The translations under genes were made by a program, and so were the position numbers. Under the pieces are notes generated by a model. It searched no databases and was not told the DNA's origin. It was given only the letters and a program-made list of their open reading frames with translations. Below are positions 1 through 7,623 of a stretch of 17,233 nt of DNA, piece after piece. Origin of the DNA: JACNKV01 sp964388155 (lineage in GTDB: Bacteria; Fidelibacterota; Marinisomatia; Marinisomatales; JACNKV01); NCBI GenBank assembly GCA_964388155.1, contig CAYLYH010000042.1:1-17233 (forward strand), read 5' to 3'. Position 1 is the stretch's first letter; the number at the start of each line of letters is the position of its first letter.

Positions 1-7
1 TTTATTA

Positions 8-1255
8 TTATTTGTTTGGATTCCATTTACCCTTTGCCACTGCCGGAACGAATTCTTCCAAGCCTTCCGGTGGATAGGTAATCGTTTTATTTTGTTCAGC
101 GCTCATATAAGCTGTCATCAATAATTTCGTTACTTCCAGACCATCACTGAAATTTTCATTCGGGCGTTTACCGACTAAAAATGATTCCACCATGTGTCGA
201 TTTTCGGCTGTGTAACCATATTCTTCTGCCTCGTTACTGACAACCGGCATTACACCCGACTCTGCATTCTGTTTTTCCACAAGATCTTCACCCTCACTGC
301 CTGTTACATTTCGGCTGAAAAATACTTTCAAATTGCTATCCAGCGTATTGATGAACATGGAGTATTCAGGACCAAACAGTTCTAGACTCAATCGTAATCC
401 GGGACCGACAAAACACCAAGAAGTCGTTGTTTCTACAATCATTTTGTCCCCGTCAGCAGTTCGATATTCAATAGAAGATCGTGCAAAATCTTCGGCCGGT
501 CGATTGATGTAATCCGTTTTACCGCCACTGTTATCTGCAAGAATTTTGGCATATTTCGGGCGCTGCCATTTCAAACAATCGGTAAATGCATTTACACTCA
601 CAGGTGTCAGCCATTCTCGTGGTTTATGGGGCGGCGTTAGAATATAACGCGCCTCTTCCACGGAATGGCACATCATATCATTCAGCACACCACCACCCTG
701 TAGTTCACCCTCCCAAAACCACGGCATATGCGGACCGCTGTGTTCTTCTGCTGCTCTGGCTAAAAAGGGAACACCGGTCGTGGCTGCTCCTCTTGCCCAA
801 ATTATATCTCTCCCCCGTACAACCGAAGGGGAAAATACCTGGTTTTCAAGATAGCCATCCAAAAGATTTACCCGTTGGGCAAGTTCTAATACTTTTTTTG
901 CCTCTTTTACGTTCCTTCCGAGCGGCTTTTCACAGGCAACACCAATCAATTCACCTTTTCCGCTTTCTATGGCATGGACAATTTCTTCCATCACTACAAC
1001 CCGTGTGAAATTAGGGGCACAAATCCACAGCGCATCAATATTTGGGTCTGCAACCATATCCGTGACTGAATCATAAGCTTTCGCATTACCAACGCCAACT
1101 TCTCTGGCAAGTAAGGCAGCTTCTTCAGCGTTATCACGCGGTTTTGAAACCACACCTAAAACATCGGCATCTCGTACTCCGATCATGGATTTAATATGAA
1201 ATCTGGCAATAAATCCGCCGCCGACAAATCCAATTCCAAGTCTTTTATTGCTCAT
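8..1255 (-). CDS. Gfo/Idh/MocA family NAD(P)-dependent oxidoreductase
   Basis: The 415-residue product is a soluble two-domain dehydrogenase of the Gfo/Idh/MocA family, whose members oxidise or reduce sugars, inositols and related polyols with NAD(P). An N-terminal Rossmann fold is shown by G12-G13-G14-F-I-A17 (GxGxxA type) after a short beta strand, and the family EKP motif lies at residues 109-111 (ACEKPLGR), where the Lys is the usual catalytic or cofactor-positioning residue. There is no signal peptide. The ATG at 1255 is preceded by AGGAG with 5-base spacing, and this ribosome site overlaps the stop region of the MFS gene 8 bp upstream, so the two are probably co-expressed. The substrate cannot be read from sequence. 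The permease next to it suggests the substrate is taken up by that carrier. Family assignment is firm; specificity is unknown. Confidence 0.93.
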   Translation of the reverse strand: MSNKRLGIGFVGGGFIARFHIKSMIGVRDADVLGVVSKPRDNAEEAALLAREVGVGNAKAYDSVTDMVADPNIDALWICAPNFTRVVVMEEIVHAIESGKGELIGVACEKPLGRNVKEAKKVLELAQRVNLLDGYLENQVFSPSVVRGRDIIWARGAATTGVPFLARAAEEHSGPHMPWFWEGELQGGGVLNDMMCHSVEEARYILTPPHKPREWLTPVSVNAFTDCLKWQRPKYAKILADNSGGKTDYINRPAEDFARSSIEYRTADGDKMIVETTTSWCFVGPGLRLSLELFGPEYSMFINTLDSNLKVFFSRNVTGSEGEDLVEKQNAESGVMPVVSNEAEEYGYTAENRHMVESFLVGKRPNENFSDGLEVTKLLMTAYMSAEQNKTITYPPEGLEEFVPAVAKGKWNPNK

Positions 1256-1263
1256 TATGACTC

Positions 1264-2523
1264 CTATTCTTCTTTTGATATTTGTTCCTGGAAAAACGAA
1301 ATAAAGAAAATTCCGGTTGCTAATCCGATCGCCGCCAATGTATACCAGAAGTTATAAAAATCAAAAACGCCGTTAGCTGTGTAATGTTCTTGCAAATATC
1401 CTGACAACCACCCACCAATAACCGGTCCGCCGCCAAGAATGATAATCCCAAATACGGTCTGTGCGGAATGTCGAATATCCTCATCGGTAATTTTATCCAC
1501 ATAAATAAAAGCTGCTGCAAAAAAGAAAGCAAAACAGAGTCCATGAAGTGCCTGACTGACGACCACGACCCAGACAGGTAACATTTCAGTCCCAAAAATT
1601 GCATAGCGGGCAAAATATGCCAACGTACCGATAAACAGCACATTTCTAAATCCAATTCGCTTTAAGAAATAACCAAGATAAGCTAAGGTTAGAATTTCTG
1701 CAAATTGTCCGATCGTCATTGCCGGTCCGATTTGACTGTCTTTTAATCCAATGTATGACAAGAATGGTCCTGTCTGAATAAAATATATTTGATGGATAAT
1801 GCTGATCATTAAACTAGCAAATACCAAAACAGAAAATGACGGTTTTTTAAATAAAGCGAATGCCTTTTTGAACGCCAGTTTTTCGACGGCATTTCGTTTA
1901 GGTGGAGTATTGGGCAGAAAAAAACAGAAACCGGCATAAATGATTGAAATTCCGCCGGAGAATTTAAGTGCATCTGCCAAACGGCTGGTAACATCAGCAA
2001 CTTCAGCTCCAACGAAAAATGGCGGCATCAACTGAAATTGCAGATTCGATTGAAGCCAGATCATCGGAAAAATCCAACTAGCAGCGATCCAACCTATCGT
2101 CCCCCAAACCCGTATTTTGGGGAAATCATTGTTTTGATCCTTGATATGGGCAAAAGTAATGGAATTGGATAATGCAATCGTCGGCATATAAACAACACTG
2201 TAAGCAATAGACAAGATTAGCCAGGCAGAATATTCGGTTTGCATGGATGTGTACCATTTTAGCATTCCTCCTACCAAAGCTAGAACACCAAGGAATTTCT
2301 CGGTGCTGAAATATCGATCGGCAAACTGACCGGCGATGAACGGAGCTGCTAAAGCTCCTATAGAACCTGCCAACCCTAAAATCATTCCGATTTGAGATCC
2401 GCTGAAACCAAGCCCTCCCTCAGCTACCGTTGCTGAAAGATATCTTGCCGTCAAAGGAAGCCACGCTCCCCAAAGTGCGTATTGCAGAAACATCATTGTA
2501 CTGAGTCGAAATTGCTTTGTCAT
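1264..2523 (-). CDS. MFS transporter, nucleoside:H+ symporter-like
   Basis: This 419-residue, very hydrophobic protein has the spacing of about twelve membrane segments. Its N-terminus (LQYALWGAWLPL, followed by a glycine-rich IGMILGLAGSIGALAAPFIAG and the loop FADRYFSTE) resembles the nucleoside permease (NupG/XapB) branch of the major facilitator superfamily. Related carriers are often found beside Gfo/Idh/MocA oxidoreductases and may carry sugars or nucleoside-like compounds. It is placed between two such oxidoreductase genes, which argues for import of their substrate. The ATG at 2523 has AAGGA seven bases upstream. The roughly 100-bp leader upstream holds an unusual tandem octamer array (2539-2594). 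Topology and MFS membership are confident; the nucleoside-permease label is from recalled family resemblance and the true substrate is open. Confidence 0.88.
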   Translation of the reverse strand: MTKQFRLSTMMFLQYALWGAWLPLTARYLSATVAEGGLGFSGSQIGMILGLAGSIGALAAPFIAGQFADRYFSTEKFLGVLALVGGMLKWYTSMQTEYSAWLILSIAYSVVYMPTIALSNSITFAHIKDQNNDFPKIRVWGTIGWIAASWIFPMIWLQSNLQFQLMPPFFVGAEVADVTSRLADALKFSGGISIIYAGFCFFLPNTPPKRNAVEKLAFKKAFALFKKPSFSVLVFASLMISIIHQIYFIQTGPFLSYIGLKDSQIGPAMTIGQFAEILTLAYLGYFLKRIGFRNVLFIGTLAYFARYAIFGTEMLPVWVVVVSQALHGLCFAFFFAAAFIYVDKITDEDIRHSAQTVFGIIILGGGPVIGGWLSGYLQEHYTANGVFDFYNFWYTLAAIGLATGIFFISFFQEQISKEE

Positions 2524-2538
2524 AATTACGTCCTTTTG

Positions 2539-2594
2539 AGTGTTAATGTCTTAAAGTTTTCACGTGTTAGAGTTTTAATGTGTTAATGTGATGG
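2539..2594. repeat. Tandem degenerate octamer repeat, seven units
   Basis: Read on the plus strand, this stretch divides exactly into seven consecutive 8-base units: AGTGTTAA, TGTCTTAA, AGTTTTCA, CGTGTTAG, AGTTTTAA, TGTGTTAA and TGTGATGG. Positions 2, 3 and 6 (G, T, T) are invariant, and the consensus is roughly WGTKTTAA (TTAAMACW on the transcribed strand). It fills the leader between the large oxidoreductase gene and the MFS permease start, just upstream of the permease ribosome site. Nothing coding is visible in it. It could be a cluster of protein-binding sites, an RNA element, or a simple repeat spread by slippage. The repeat structure is seen directly; a function is not. Confidence 0.65.
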
Positions 2595-2623
2595 GTAATG
2601 TTGGTTTCTAATATTTATCCATA

Positions 2624-4213
2624 TCAGACGACTTCTCTTTTTATTGGGTCCCAAACAACTTTCCGCCCTTCCAGATAAGATTTAGTTGCCATATGACAGG
2701 AAATCGCTTCTTCAAAACCACGTTCGATATTGCATTGTGGTTCACCGCCGTTACGGATGCAGTTGATCCAGTCAGCAATATGCAAATGTGTTGAACTTAC
2801 TCTTTTCCCTCCGCGATAAGAATATAAGAGCCCGCGTTCGGCAAAGTATTTAGCCGTAGCGGAAGTAACCCCATCTATCTGCTTGGACCCTGTTGTGTAT
2901 GTAAATAAGGGTAAAGCGGTACTAAGAAGTCCTTCATCAATTTTACTACGATAGCGAGTGGAGTTTGAATCGGGAGTGACCGTCAATCCGCGTCCTACTT
3001 CCATATAGGCGTCATGCCCCATGAATAACCTACCACGTTTTTTTCCACTGGCCAATGTTGCGGAATATATCGCAGTAAGATCACGGTTGGGGTATTCAAA
3101 AGCGACTTGGAACACATCCGGGACATCACGACCATCTTTGAAATAATAAATACCTCCCGATGCTATAGCAGATGATGGAATTCCTAAATCCATGATCTGG
3201 TTTACAGCATCATACTCATGCGATAATAGATCTCCTGCTAGTCCGGTACCATAATCATACCATTTACGCCAGCGAAAAAACCGCTCAGCATCAAACGGTA
3301 CTTTATTAGGCGCTGTTTTTTGGAACATCTCCCAATCGATTGTCTCCGGGCTACCCTCCGGATCAATCGTATACTGCCAAGCTCCACTTGGAGAATTTCT
3401 GTTTGTCGTCATTTCCACCAATGTTATCGGACCTAAAATCCCGTTATCAATAATCTCTTTAGCTTTGAAATGACTTTCAATTTGTCGGTTTTGATGTCCA
3501 AGCTGAAATACAATTTCACTTTCAGTTACGGCTTTATATACTGCATGCGCTTCTTCAATAGTCCGAGTCATTGCCTTTTCGCAGTATACGTGTTTCCCTG
3601 TTTTCGAAGCATCAATGATGATCTGTGCATGCCAGTGATCAGGGGTTGCAACAATCACTGCGTCAATATCATCGCTGGCAAGCAAATCACGATAATCCCG
3701 GTACCGCTTGGCTTTCTCCAGTTTTCGGGTTCCGCTACCGGGACGTGTATCATTGGTAGAGGCATCAAGACCGTCTTCTGCCCGTTTATCGAAGAGATCA
3801 CAAACTCCATTCAAGACAACATTCAGGTCATCTTGGGATAAGAAAGTCTCAAGTTCTTTATTTAGCTTGTCTTCTTGTGCAGCTTTGTATTTTTCATCGC
3901 TCCACGATGAAGAAACAAATCCGGCTCCGCGGAGTAGAGCGTGTCCACGACTTCCATAGCCAATGATCCCCAAACGCAACAGTTTACCGGGTTTGTTCGG
4001 TTTAACAATAGCCGGAGCTTCCTTTTGTATGCCTAGCTCCGATAACCGCGCTTGTTTCTTTAGTGTGTCTAATGCTTTCTTTTTCCATAATTTGTAATAA
4101 AATACACCCAGAACCGGTAAGGTAGCTAATCCTTTTACAATGTCACGCCGATCATATTTTGGTTCAAATTCTTTATCATTTGTAATCTTTTCCGATTTGG
4201 TATTATCACTCAT
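2624..4213 (-). CDS. Gfo/Idh/MocA oxidoreductase with Tat-like membrane-targeting N-terminus
   Basis: The 529-residue product is longer than ordinary family members (about 330-420). Residues 1-21 are polar, followed by a twin arginine (DRRDIVKG, R22-R23) and a hydrophobic stretch at about 28-43, then a lysine-rich end. This looks like a Tat signal or signal anchor without an evident AxA cleavage site. The Rossmann motif GYGSRG is at 85-90. An insertion of roughly 50 residues (100-150) precedes the NAD-fold strand ending VATPDHWHAQ. The family EKP motif reads CEKAM (211-215), with Ala in place of Pro. The ATG overlaps the DoxX stop by one base (TAATG) and has GGAGG seven bases upstream, so translation is probably coupled. 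An envelope sugar or polyol dehydrogenase role is inferred; the electron partner and substrate are unknown. Confidence 0.9.
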   Translation of the reverse strand: MSDNTKSEKITNDKEFEPKYDRRDIVKGLATLPVLGVFYYKLWKKKALDTLKKQARLSELGIQKEAPAIVKPNKPGKLLRLGIIGYGSRGHALLRGAGFVSSSWSDEKYKAAQEDKLNKELETFLSQDDLNVVLNGVCDLFDKRAEDGLDASTNDTRPGSGTRKLEKAKRYRDYRDLLASDDIDAVIVATPDHWHAQIIIDASKTGKHVYCEKAMTRTIEEAHAVYKAVTESEIVFQLGHQNRQIESHFKAKEIIDNGILGPITLVEMTTNRNSPSGAWQYTIDPEGSPETIDWEMFQKTAPNKVPFDAERFFRWRKWYDYGTGLAGDLLSHEYDAVNQIMDLGIPSSAIASGGIYYFKDGRDVPDVFQVAFEYPNRDLTAIYSATLASGKKRGRLFMGHDAYMEVGRGLTVTPDSNSTRYRSKIDEGLLSTALPLFTYTTGSKQIDGVTSATAKYFAERGLLYSYRGGKRVSSTHLHIADWINCIRNGGEPQCNIERGFEEAISCHMATKSYLEGRKVVWDPIKREVV

Positions 4214-4728
4214 TATTTTACCTCCGAATTATTGTATACTTTTTGGATGAGCCGGTCCAAACCGATTATATTACTAGTTGGAAACAGGATAATAATCCAT
4301 AAAGTAAAAAATTCGATCAGATTTTTATTAACGATCATATAACTTCCTTCGGTTGGACGGGAATACTCTAAACCAATGAACGGAGGATTCATCAAATAAT
4401 AGATCAATAATAAAAACATCCCTGCGATACTCGCCAAGCGGACAAAACAACCGCAAATCAATCCAAGCCCGATTGCGGTCAAGCCCCAGATATTCAAAAA
4501 GTCTGCAATCTGTAAAATAGTTGGATTGGATACAATAGATTTGGCTATCCCTGAAAATATCCATTTGGATTCCAATAAAAAAGCGACTGATGACCAATTC
4601 GGATTCATCATCTTTGCAATCCCTTCATATAAAAAATGCCACCCAACCAAAACTCTTAAAATGACTAATATCGAAAGCTGATAATTAGTATAATCGGTTT
4701 TTAATGAAACTAATTTAACATCATTCAT
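4213..4728 (-). CDS. DoxX family small integral membrane protein
   Basis: This is a 171-residue protein with about four hydrophobic segments: residues ~17-36 starting ILRVLVGWHFLYEG, ~75-95, ~98-115 and ~135-155. The RVLVGWHFLYEGIAK segment is characteristic of DoxX-type proteins, related to the small subunit of archaeal thiosulfate:quinone oxidoreductase. Members are usually linked to membrane redox reactions, though most are uncharacterised. The ATG at 4728 has AGGTGG six bases upstream. It is the first gene of the DoxX-Gfo-MFS-Gfo block and overlaps the next gene by one base, so a partnership with that Tat-type oxidoreductase is likely: passing electrons to the quinone pool, or holding it at the membrane. 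The fold assignment is good; the role is inferred from context. Confidence 0.85.
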   Translation of the reverse strand: MNDVKLVSLKTDYTNYQLSILVILRVLVGWHFLYEGIAKMMNPNWSSVAFLLESKWIFSGIAKSIVSNPTILQIADFLNIWGLTAIGLGLICGCFVRLASIAGMFLLLIYYLMNPPFIGLEYSRPTEGSYMIVNKNLIEFFTLWIIILFPTSNIIGLDRLIQKVYNNSEVK

Positions 4729-4777
4729 AGTTTACCACCTTAGTTAATTAAGATTAATCTCCAATTGCAATCCGGCG

Positions 4778-4786
4778 ATTTTAGCA
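4778..4786 (-). promoter_or_regulatory. Possible extended -10 promoter for the DoxX block
   Basis: In the 87-bp gap between the amidotransferase and DoxX genes, the minus strand carries TGCTAAAAT, which fits an extended -10 element (TGn then TAAAAT). It would start transcription about 40-45 bases before the DoxX ATG. The expected -35 position is poor. The same gap also holds an exact 10-bp palindrome AGATTAATCT at 4751-4760, which would lie in the leader and could be a small operator. No rho-independent terminator for the upstream operon is visible, so read-through is possible. Confidence 0.25.
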
Positions 4787-4815
4787 CAATTCTACCCTTT
4801 TATCCTAATTAAAGA

Positions 4816-5685
4816 TTATGAGCTATCGCTTTGCTGAATTATCATGGTTTTAAGCCAGTTAACAAACTCCAACTCACGAATGGAGTCATCAAGAATATCA
4901 TCATCGACTCCTATTTGCCAGCGTAAATTTTTCGAATCGGGCGCGTTTGACAACTGTTCAAGGCGGGATACATGTTTCACCATATCTTCATGGTTATCAA
5001 AATACCTTTCACCGATCAGCTTTTCTACCCGTGTGATGATAAGCTTCGCCATTTCATGTAAATTATATTCCGGGTGATATTGAGTCGCCCAAAATATACC
5101 ATTTTTGTATTTAACTTCAACTGCTTGAACAGGCGAAAAATCATTTCCGGCAAGAATTGTTACTCTATCTGTAATCTCTGTAATAATATCATCGTGACTA
5201 ATAAATCCATCAAATACCCGTGGTTTTCCCGTGAACATCCGATGCTTTTTCCCGTCATCGGTAAGATATATCTTTCTGGCAAGACCCATTTCTCTGCCTT
5301 TCGGGTTAGGCTCAACTTTGCCCCCTGCAACATACACCGCTATCTGAGCAGCCCAGCAACTGCCGAATTGCGGAATACCCAGTTCATACGCCATTTCCAC
5401 AATCTTCAACATTCGTTGGACACGGTCATCATCCTTGTGGTATACCGTCAAATTACATCCCGGCCAAAGAACGCCGTCATAATTATTCATTTCTTCTGAT
5501 GTAGGAATTATTGTTTCTTCATCACTTGTGTACAGCAGATCATAAGATGCGTCAGGTAAGTGCTTTAACAAAAGTTCAGCGTACAGCTCTCCCGCCAGCG
5601 TCATACCGACGCTTTGAAATTGCTCCCTGCTTTTTTTGGGATAACCATCCAATATCAAAAAATTATAATTATATTGATCATTCAT
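4816..5685 (-). CDS. Class-I (type 1) glutamine amidotransferase-like hydrolase
   Basis: This 289-residue cytoplasmic protein has the class-I glutamine amidotransferase fold. The nucleophile elbow is GSCWAAQ (Cys110) and the catalytic His-Glu pair lies in QYHPEYN (His204, Glu206), so the triad is complete. There is no fused synthetase domain, so it is a stand-alone enzyme. It is too long to be only a GATase domain: about 70 residues follow the catalytic core and look helical. The segment NPKGREMGLARKI is, from memory, typical of GATases found near aldehyde and alcohol dehydrogenases and glutamine-synthetase-like ligases, where they remove gamma-glutamyl groups from amides, as PuuD or IpuF do. 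The ATG is 9 bp after the HAD stop. An amidase acting on a gamma-glutamyl intermediate is my inference; a GMP-synthase role is unlikely from context. Confidence 0.87.
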   Translation of the reverse strand: MNDQYNYNFLILDGYPKKSREQFQSVGMTLAGELYAELLLKHLPDASYDLLYTSDEETIIPTSEEMNNYDGVLWPGCNLTVYHKDDDRVQRMLKIVEMAYELGIPQFGSCWAAQIAVYVAGGKVEPNPKGREMGLARKIYLTDDGKKHRMFTGKPRVFDGFISHDDIITEITDRVTILAGNDFSPVQAVEVKYKNGIFWATQYHPEYNLHEMAKLIITRVEKLIGERYFDNHEDMVKHVSRLEQLSNAPDSKNLRWQIGVDDDILDDSIRELEFVNWLKTMIIQQSDSS

Positions 5686-5694
5686 TTAGTTCAT

Positions 5695-6450
5695 CTATTC
5701 CTGTTTATTCATGTTAGTTAAAATGGTGAAAAGACCTTTGTAATCAGAAAACACGGCATCGGCTTCTGTGTTATTGCTTCCACGGTCGATTGCAGCTGTA
5801 CAGAGGATTGCTTTTACTCCAAACTGATGAGCTCCCCGAATGTCGTTATGTTCACGGTCACCGATATGAACCATTTCTGACGGCTCAATTTCCATTGATT
5901 CCCACGCATTTCTGAACACGCTTTTATGCGGTTTTGAATTGCCAATCTCATCTGAAAATATAAAAGTGCTAAAGCAATCCTTTAAATCATATTTCTCTAA
6001 TAGTTTTGTTAAAGCCCATCCGGGACTAAAAATAGCATCAGAAATAACACCAAGTTTATATTTCCCTTTAAGATTTTTTATTGCTTCCGCTACACCGGAA
6101 ATTATATTCGGGGAAAATTCCAATTCCATTGTTTCATGTATATTAATCAGGTCATGAATCTCCTGTTCCGGAATCCTTACCGACAACTTATCCAGAATTT
6201 TGATCAGTCTTTCTTTGACCGTCCAGGTAATAAATTCATTGTGCCAAACGTTACGAAAGTCTGCATCCACTGAATCATAAGCTGTTTTAATTTCTTCAAA
6301 CGCTTTTAAGGAAGCACGATTTACGGCATTATAAACCAATTGACGGCGTTCATCATACTTTGTTAATCTTCCGGCTACCCGGCGTTTTAGCTCGTCTGAA
6401 TCATCCACAAATACCGTATCCCAAAGATCGAATGTTATACCTTTAATCAT
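5695..6450 (-). CDS. HAD-superfamily hydrolase with DxWxT motif I
   Basis: The start is best placed at the ATG at 6450 (251 residues, MIKGITFDLW). A TTG lies one codon upstream, but AAGGA sits seven bases before the ATG. HAD motifs are in order: motif I FDLWDT with nucleophile Asp8, motif II Ser137 (GVIS), motif III Lys173 (SKPHK), and motif IV GDREHND (197-203). A helical cap lies between residues ~15 and 110, as in C1-type HAD enzymes. The residue two after the nucleophile, the acid/base Asp in most phosphatases, is Trp10. DxW/DxY variants are known among haloacid-dehalogenase-like members, so a classic phosphatase activity should not be assumed. It is packed between the iron alcohol dehydrogenase and the amidotransferase genes, so it probably acts in the same pathway. 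Confidence 0.88.
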   Translation of the reverse strand: MIKGITFDLWDTVFVDDSDELKRRVAGRLTKYDERRQLVYNAVNRASLKAFEEIKTAYDSVDADFRNVWHNEFITWTVKERLIKILDKLSVRIPEQEIHDLINIHETMELEFSPNIISGVAEAIKNLKGKYKLGVISDAIFSPGWALTKLLEKYDLKDCFSTFIFSDEIGNSKPHKSVFRNAWESMEIEPSEMVHIGDREHNDIRGAHQFGVKAILCTAAIDRGSNNTEADAVFSDYKGLFTILTNMNKQE

Positions 6451-6460
6451 CAATTATTCC

Positions 6461-7612
6461 TTAACTAATTTTACTCAACAATAATACCACATCTCCGGGC
6501 ATAACCTTACGTGAATTCGTTGGACAGGTTGGGTCTCCTAACGCATACTCCTCTATCTTTGAAAAATCCTTTTCGGGAATATTAAATTGTTTTAAATCGG
6601 TTGGCATGTTGACAATCTTCAACCAGTCTTCGATCTTATCGATAATTATATCTGCGTCGTCAGTTAGTCCAAATACTTTTCCAATACCGTCCAACCGTCT
6701 TTTTGCTTTATCATCACCAATATTATAACGCATTACCGGAACCAAAAGTGCTGCGTTGGCAAGTCCATGGTGAATATCATAAAACACTCCCAATGCATGA
6801 GCTATTGAATGCACCAATCCCAAGCCTTTCTGGAAAGCCGTCGCGCCCATCGCTGATGCCATCAGCATTGATCCACGGGCAGTGATATCTTGTCCGTCTT
6901 CCACGGCTTTTTGCAAATGACGATAACTTAACGTCATTCCCTCAAGTGCAATCCCATCGGCGAAAGGATGAAAACCGGCTACCAAATATGCTTCCAAATT
7001 ATGTACAAACGCATCCACTCCGGTCGCTGCAGTTAAAGCTGGAGGAAGCCCAAATGTAAGTTCAGAATCCAAGACAGCGATCGTCGGCATCATAAACGGA
7101 GAAAAAATGATCGTTTTCTTATTTGTTTTTTTTATGGTGATCACGCTGCTGCGCCCGACTTCACTTCCCGTTCCGGCCGTAGTCGGGACAGCATAAACCG
7201 GCAACATATTATTTTTAATCAGCCGCCCCCCCCCCAACGTATCATCATACTGCTCCAACGGTCCGTCATGGGTCGCCAATACTTTTATCGCTTTGCCTAC
7301 ATCCATCGGAGAGCCACCTCCCAGTGCAATAATGAATTCAGATTTGCTTTGCTTGAAAATATTCGCCCCGGCGTAAACATTTTCACAAGTTGGATTTGAT
7401 TTAACATCGTTGAAAGTTTCTAGTTGAATTCCCGCTTTGTCAAATTCTATACGGATCATTTCAGGGATTCCGGTTAGCTCTAATCCTTTGTCAGTGACCA
7501 GCAGGCCTTTCGTATAATTCTCACTTTTAACCATTCCCGGTAATTCTCTTATGACCCCGGGACCGTACTCAACTCTGGTCGGATAAAAGTAGCTGTGTCT
7601 CTGTATGGGCAT
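6461..7612 (-). CDS. Iron-containing (group III) alcohol dehydrogenase
   Basis: The 383-residue product is a metal- and NAD(P)-dependent alcohol dehydrogenase that interconverts an alcohol and an aldehyde. Visible hallmarks are the nucleotide-binding GGGSPMDVGK (98-107), the PTTAGTGSE stretch (143-151), and the predicted metal ligands Asp200, His204 (GVDAFVH), His268 (GLVHSIAH) and His282 (HHG), with the spacing known for lactaldehyde reductase FucO. Length is normal and the frame is intact. The ATG has AGGAG five bases upstream and lies 11 bp after the aldehyde dehydrogenase stop. Residues 127-129 (GGG) are encoded by a run of ten G, unusual for a moderate-GC gene and prone to slippage. With the neighbouring aldehyde dehydrogenase it could carry out alcohol-to-acid oxidation, or dispose of the aldehyde by reduction. 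Confidence 0.95.
   Translation of the reverse strand: MPIQRHSYFYPTRVEYGPGVIRELPGMVKSENYTKGLLVTDKGLELTGIPEMIRIEFDKAGIQLETFNDVKSNPTCENVYAGANIFKQSKSEFIIALGGGSPMDVGKAIKVLATHDGPLEQYDDTLGGGRLIKNNMLPVYAVPTTAGTGSEVGRSSVITIKKTNKKTIIFSPFMMPTIAVLDSELTFGLPPALTAATGVDAFVHNLEAYLVAGFHPFADGIALEGMTLSYRHLQKAVEDGQDITARGSMLMASAMGATAFQKGLGLVHSIAHALGVFYDIHHGLANAALLVPVMRYNIGDDKAKRRLDGIGKVFGLTDDADIIIDKIEDWLKIVNMPTDLKQFNIPEKDFSKIEEYALGDPTCPTNSRKVMPGDVVLLLSKIS
7226..7235 (-). repeat. Ten-base poly-G tract inside the alcohol dehydrogenase gene
   Basis: The plus strand shows ten consecutive C, which are ten G in the coding strand. They encode the end of Leu126 and Gly127-Gly129 in the loop TLGGGRL between the nucleotide-binding motif and PTTAGTGSE. 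Only a tract of this exact length, or one differing by a multiple of three, keeps the frame open. Such tracts change length by polymerase slippage in phase-variable genes of several bacteria. They are also places where sequencing and assembly fail. Confidence 0.85.
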
Positions 7613-7623
7613 TTTTTCTCCTG

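Noticed and set aside
2539..2594. Octamer array considered as a CRISPR fragment
   Set aside because: Units are only 8 bases, directly abutting with no spacers, and there are no cas genes in the window.
3470..3841. Plus-strand open frame of 123 codons opposite the large Gfo/Idh/MocA gene
   Set aside because: Lies wholly antisense to a well-supported gene, has no recognisable domain, and is a shadow of its codon usage. The same applies to the plus-strand frames at 586-1008, 5074-5499, 10183-10500, 12402-12719 and 13288-13575.
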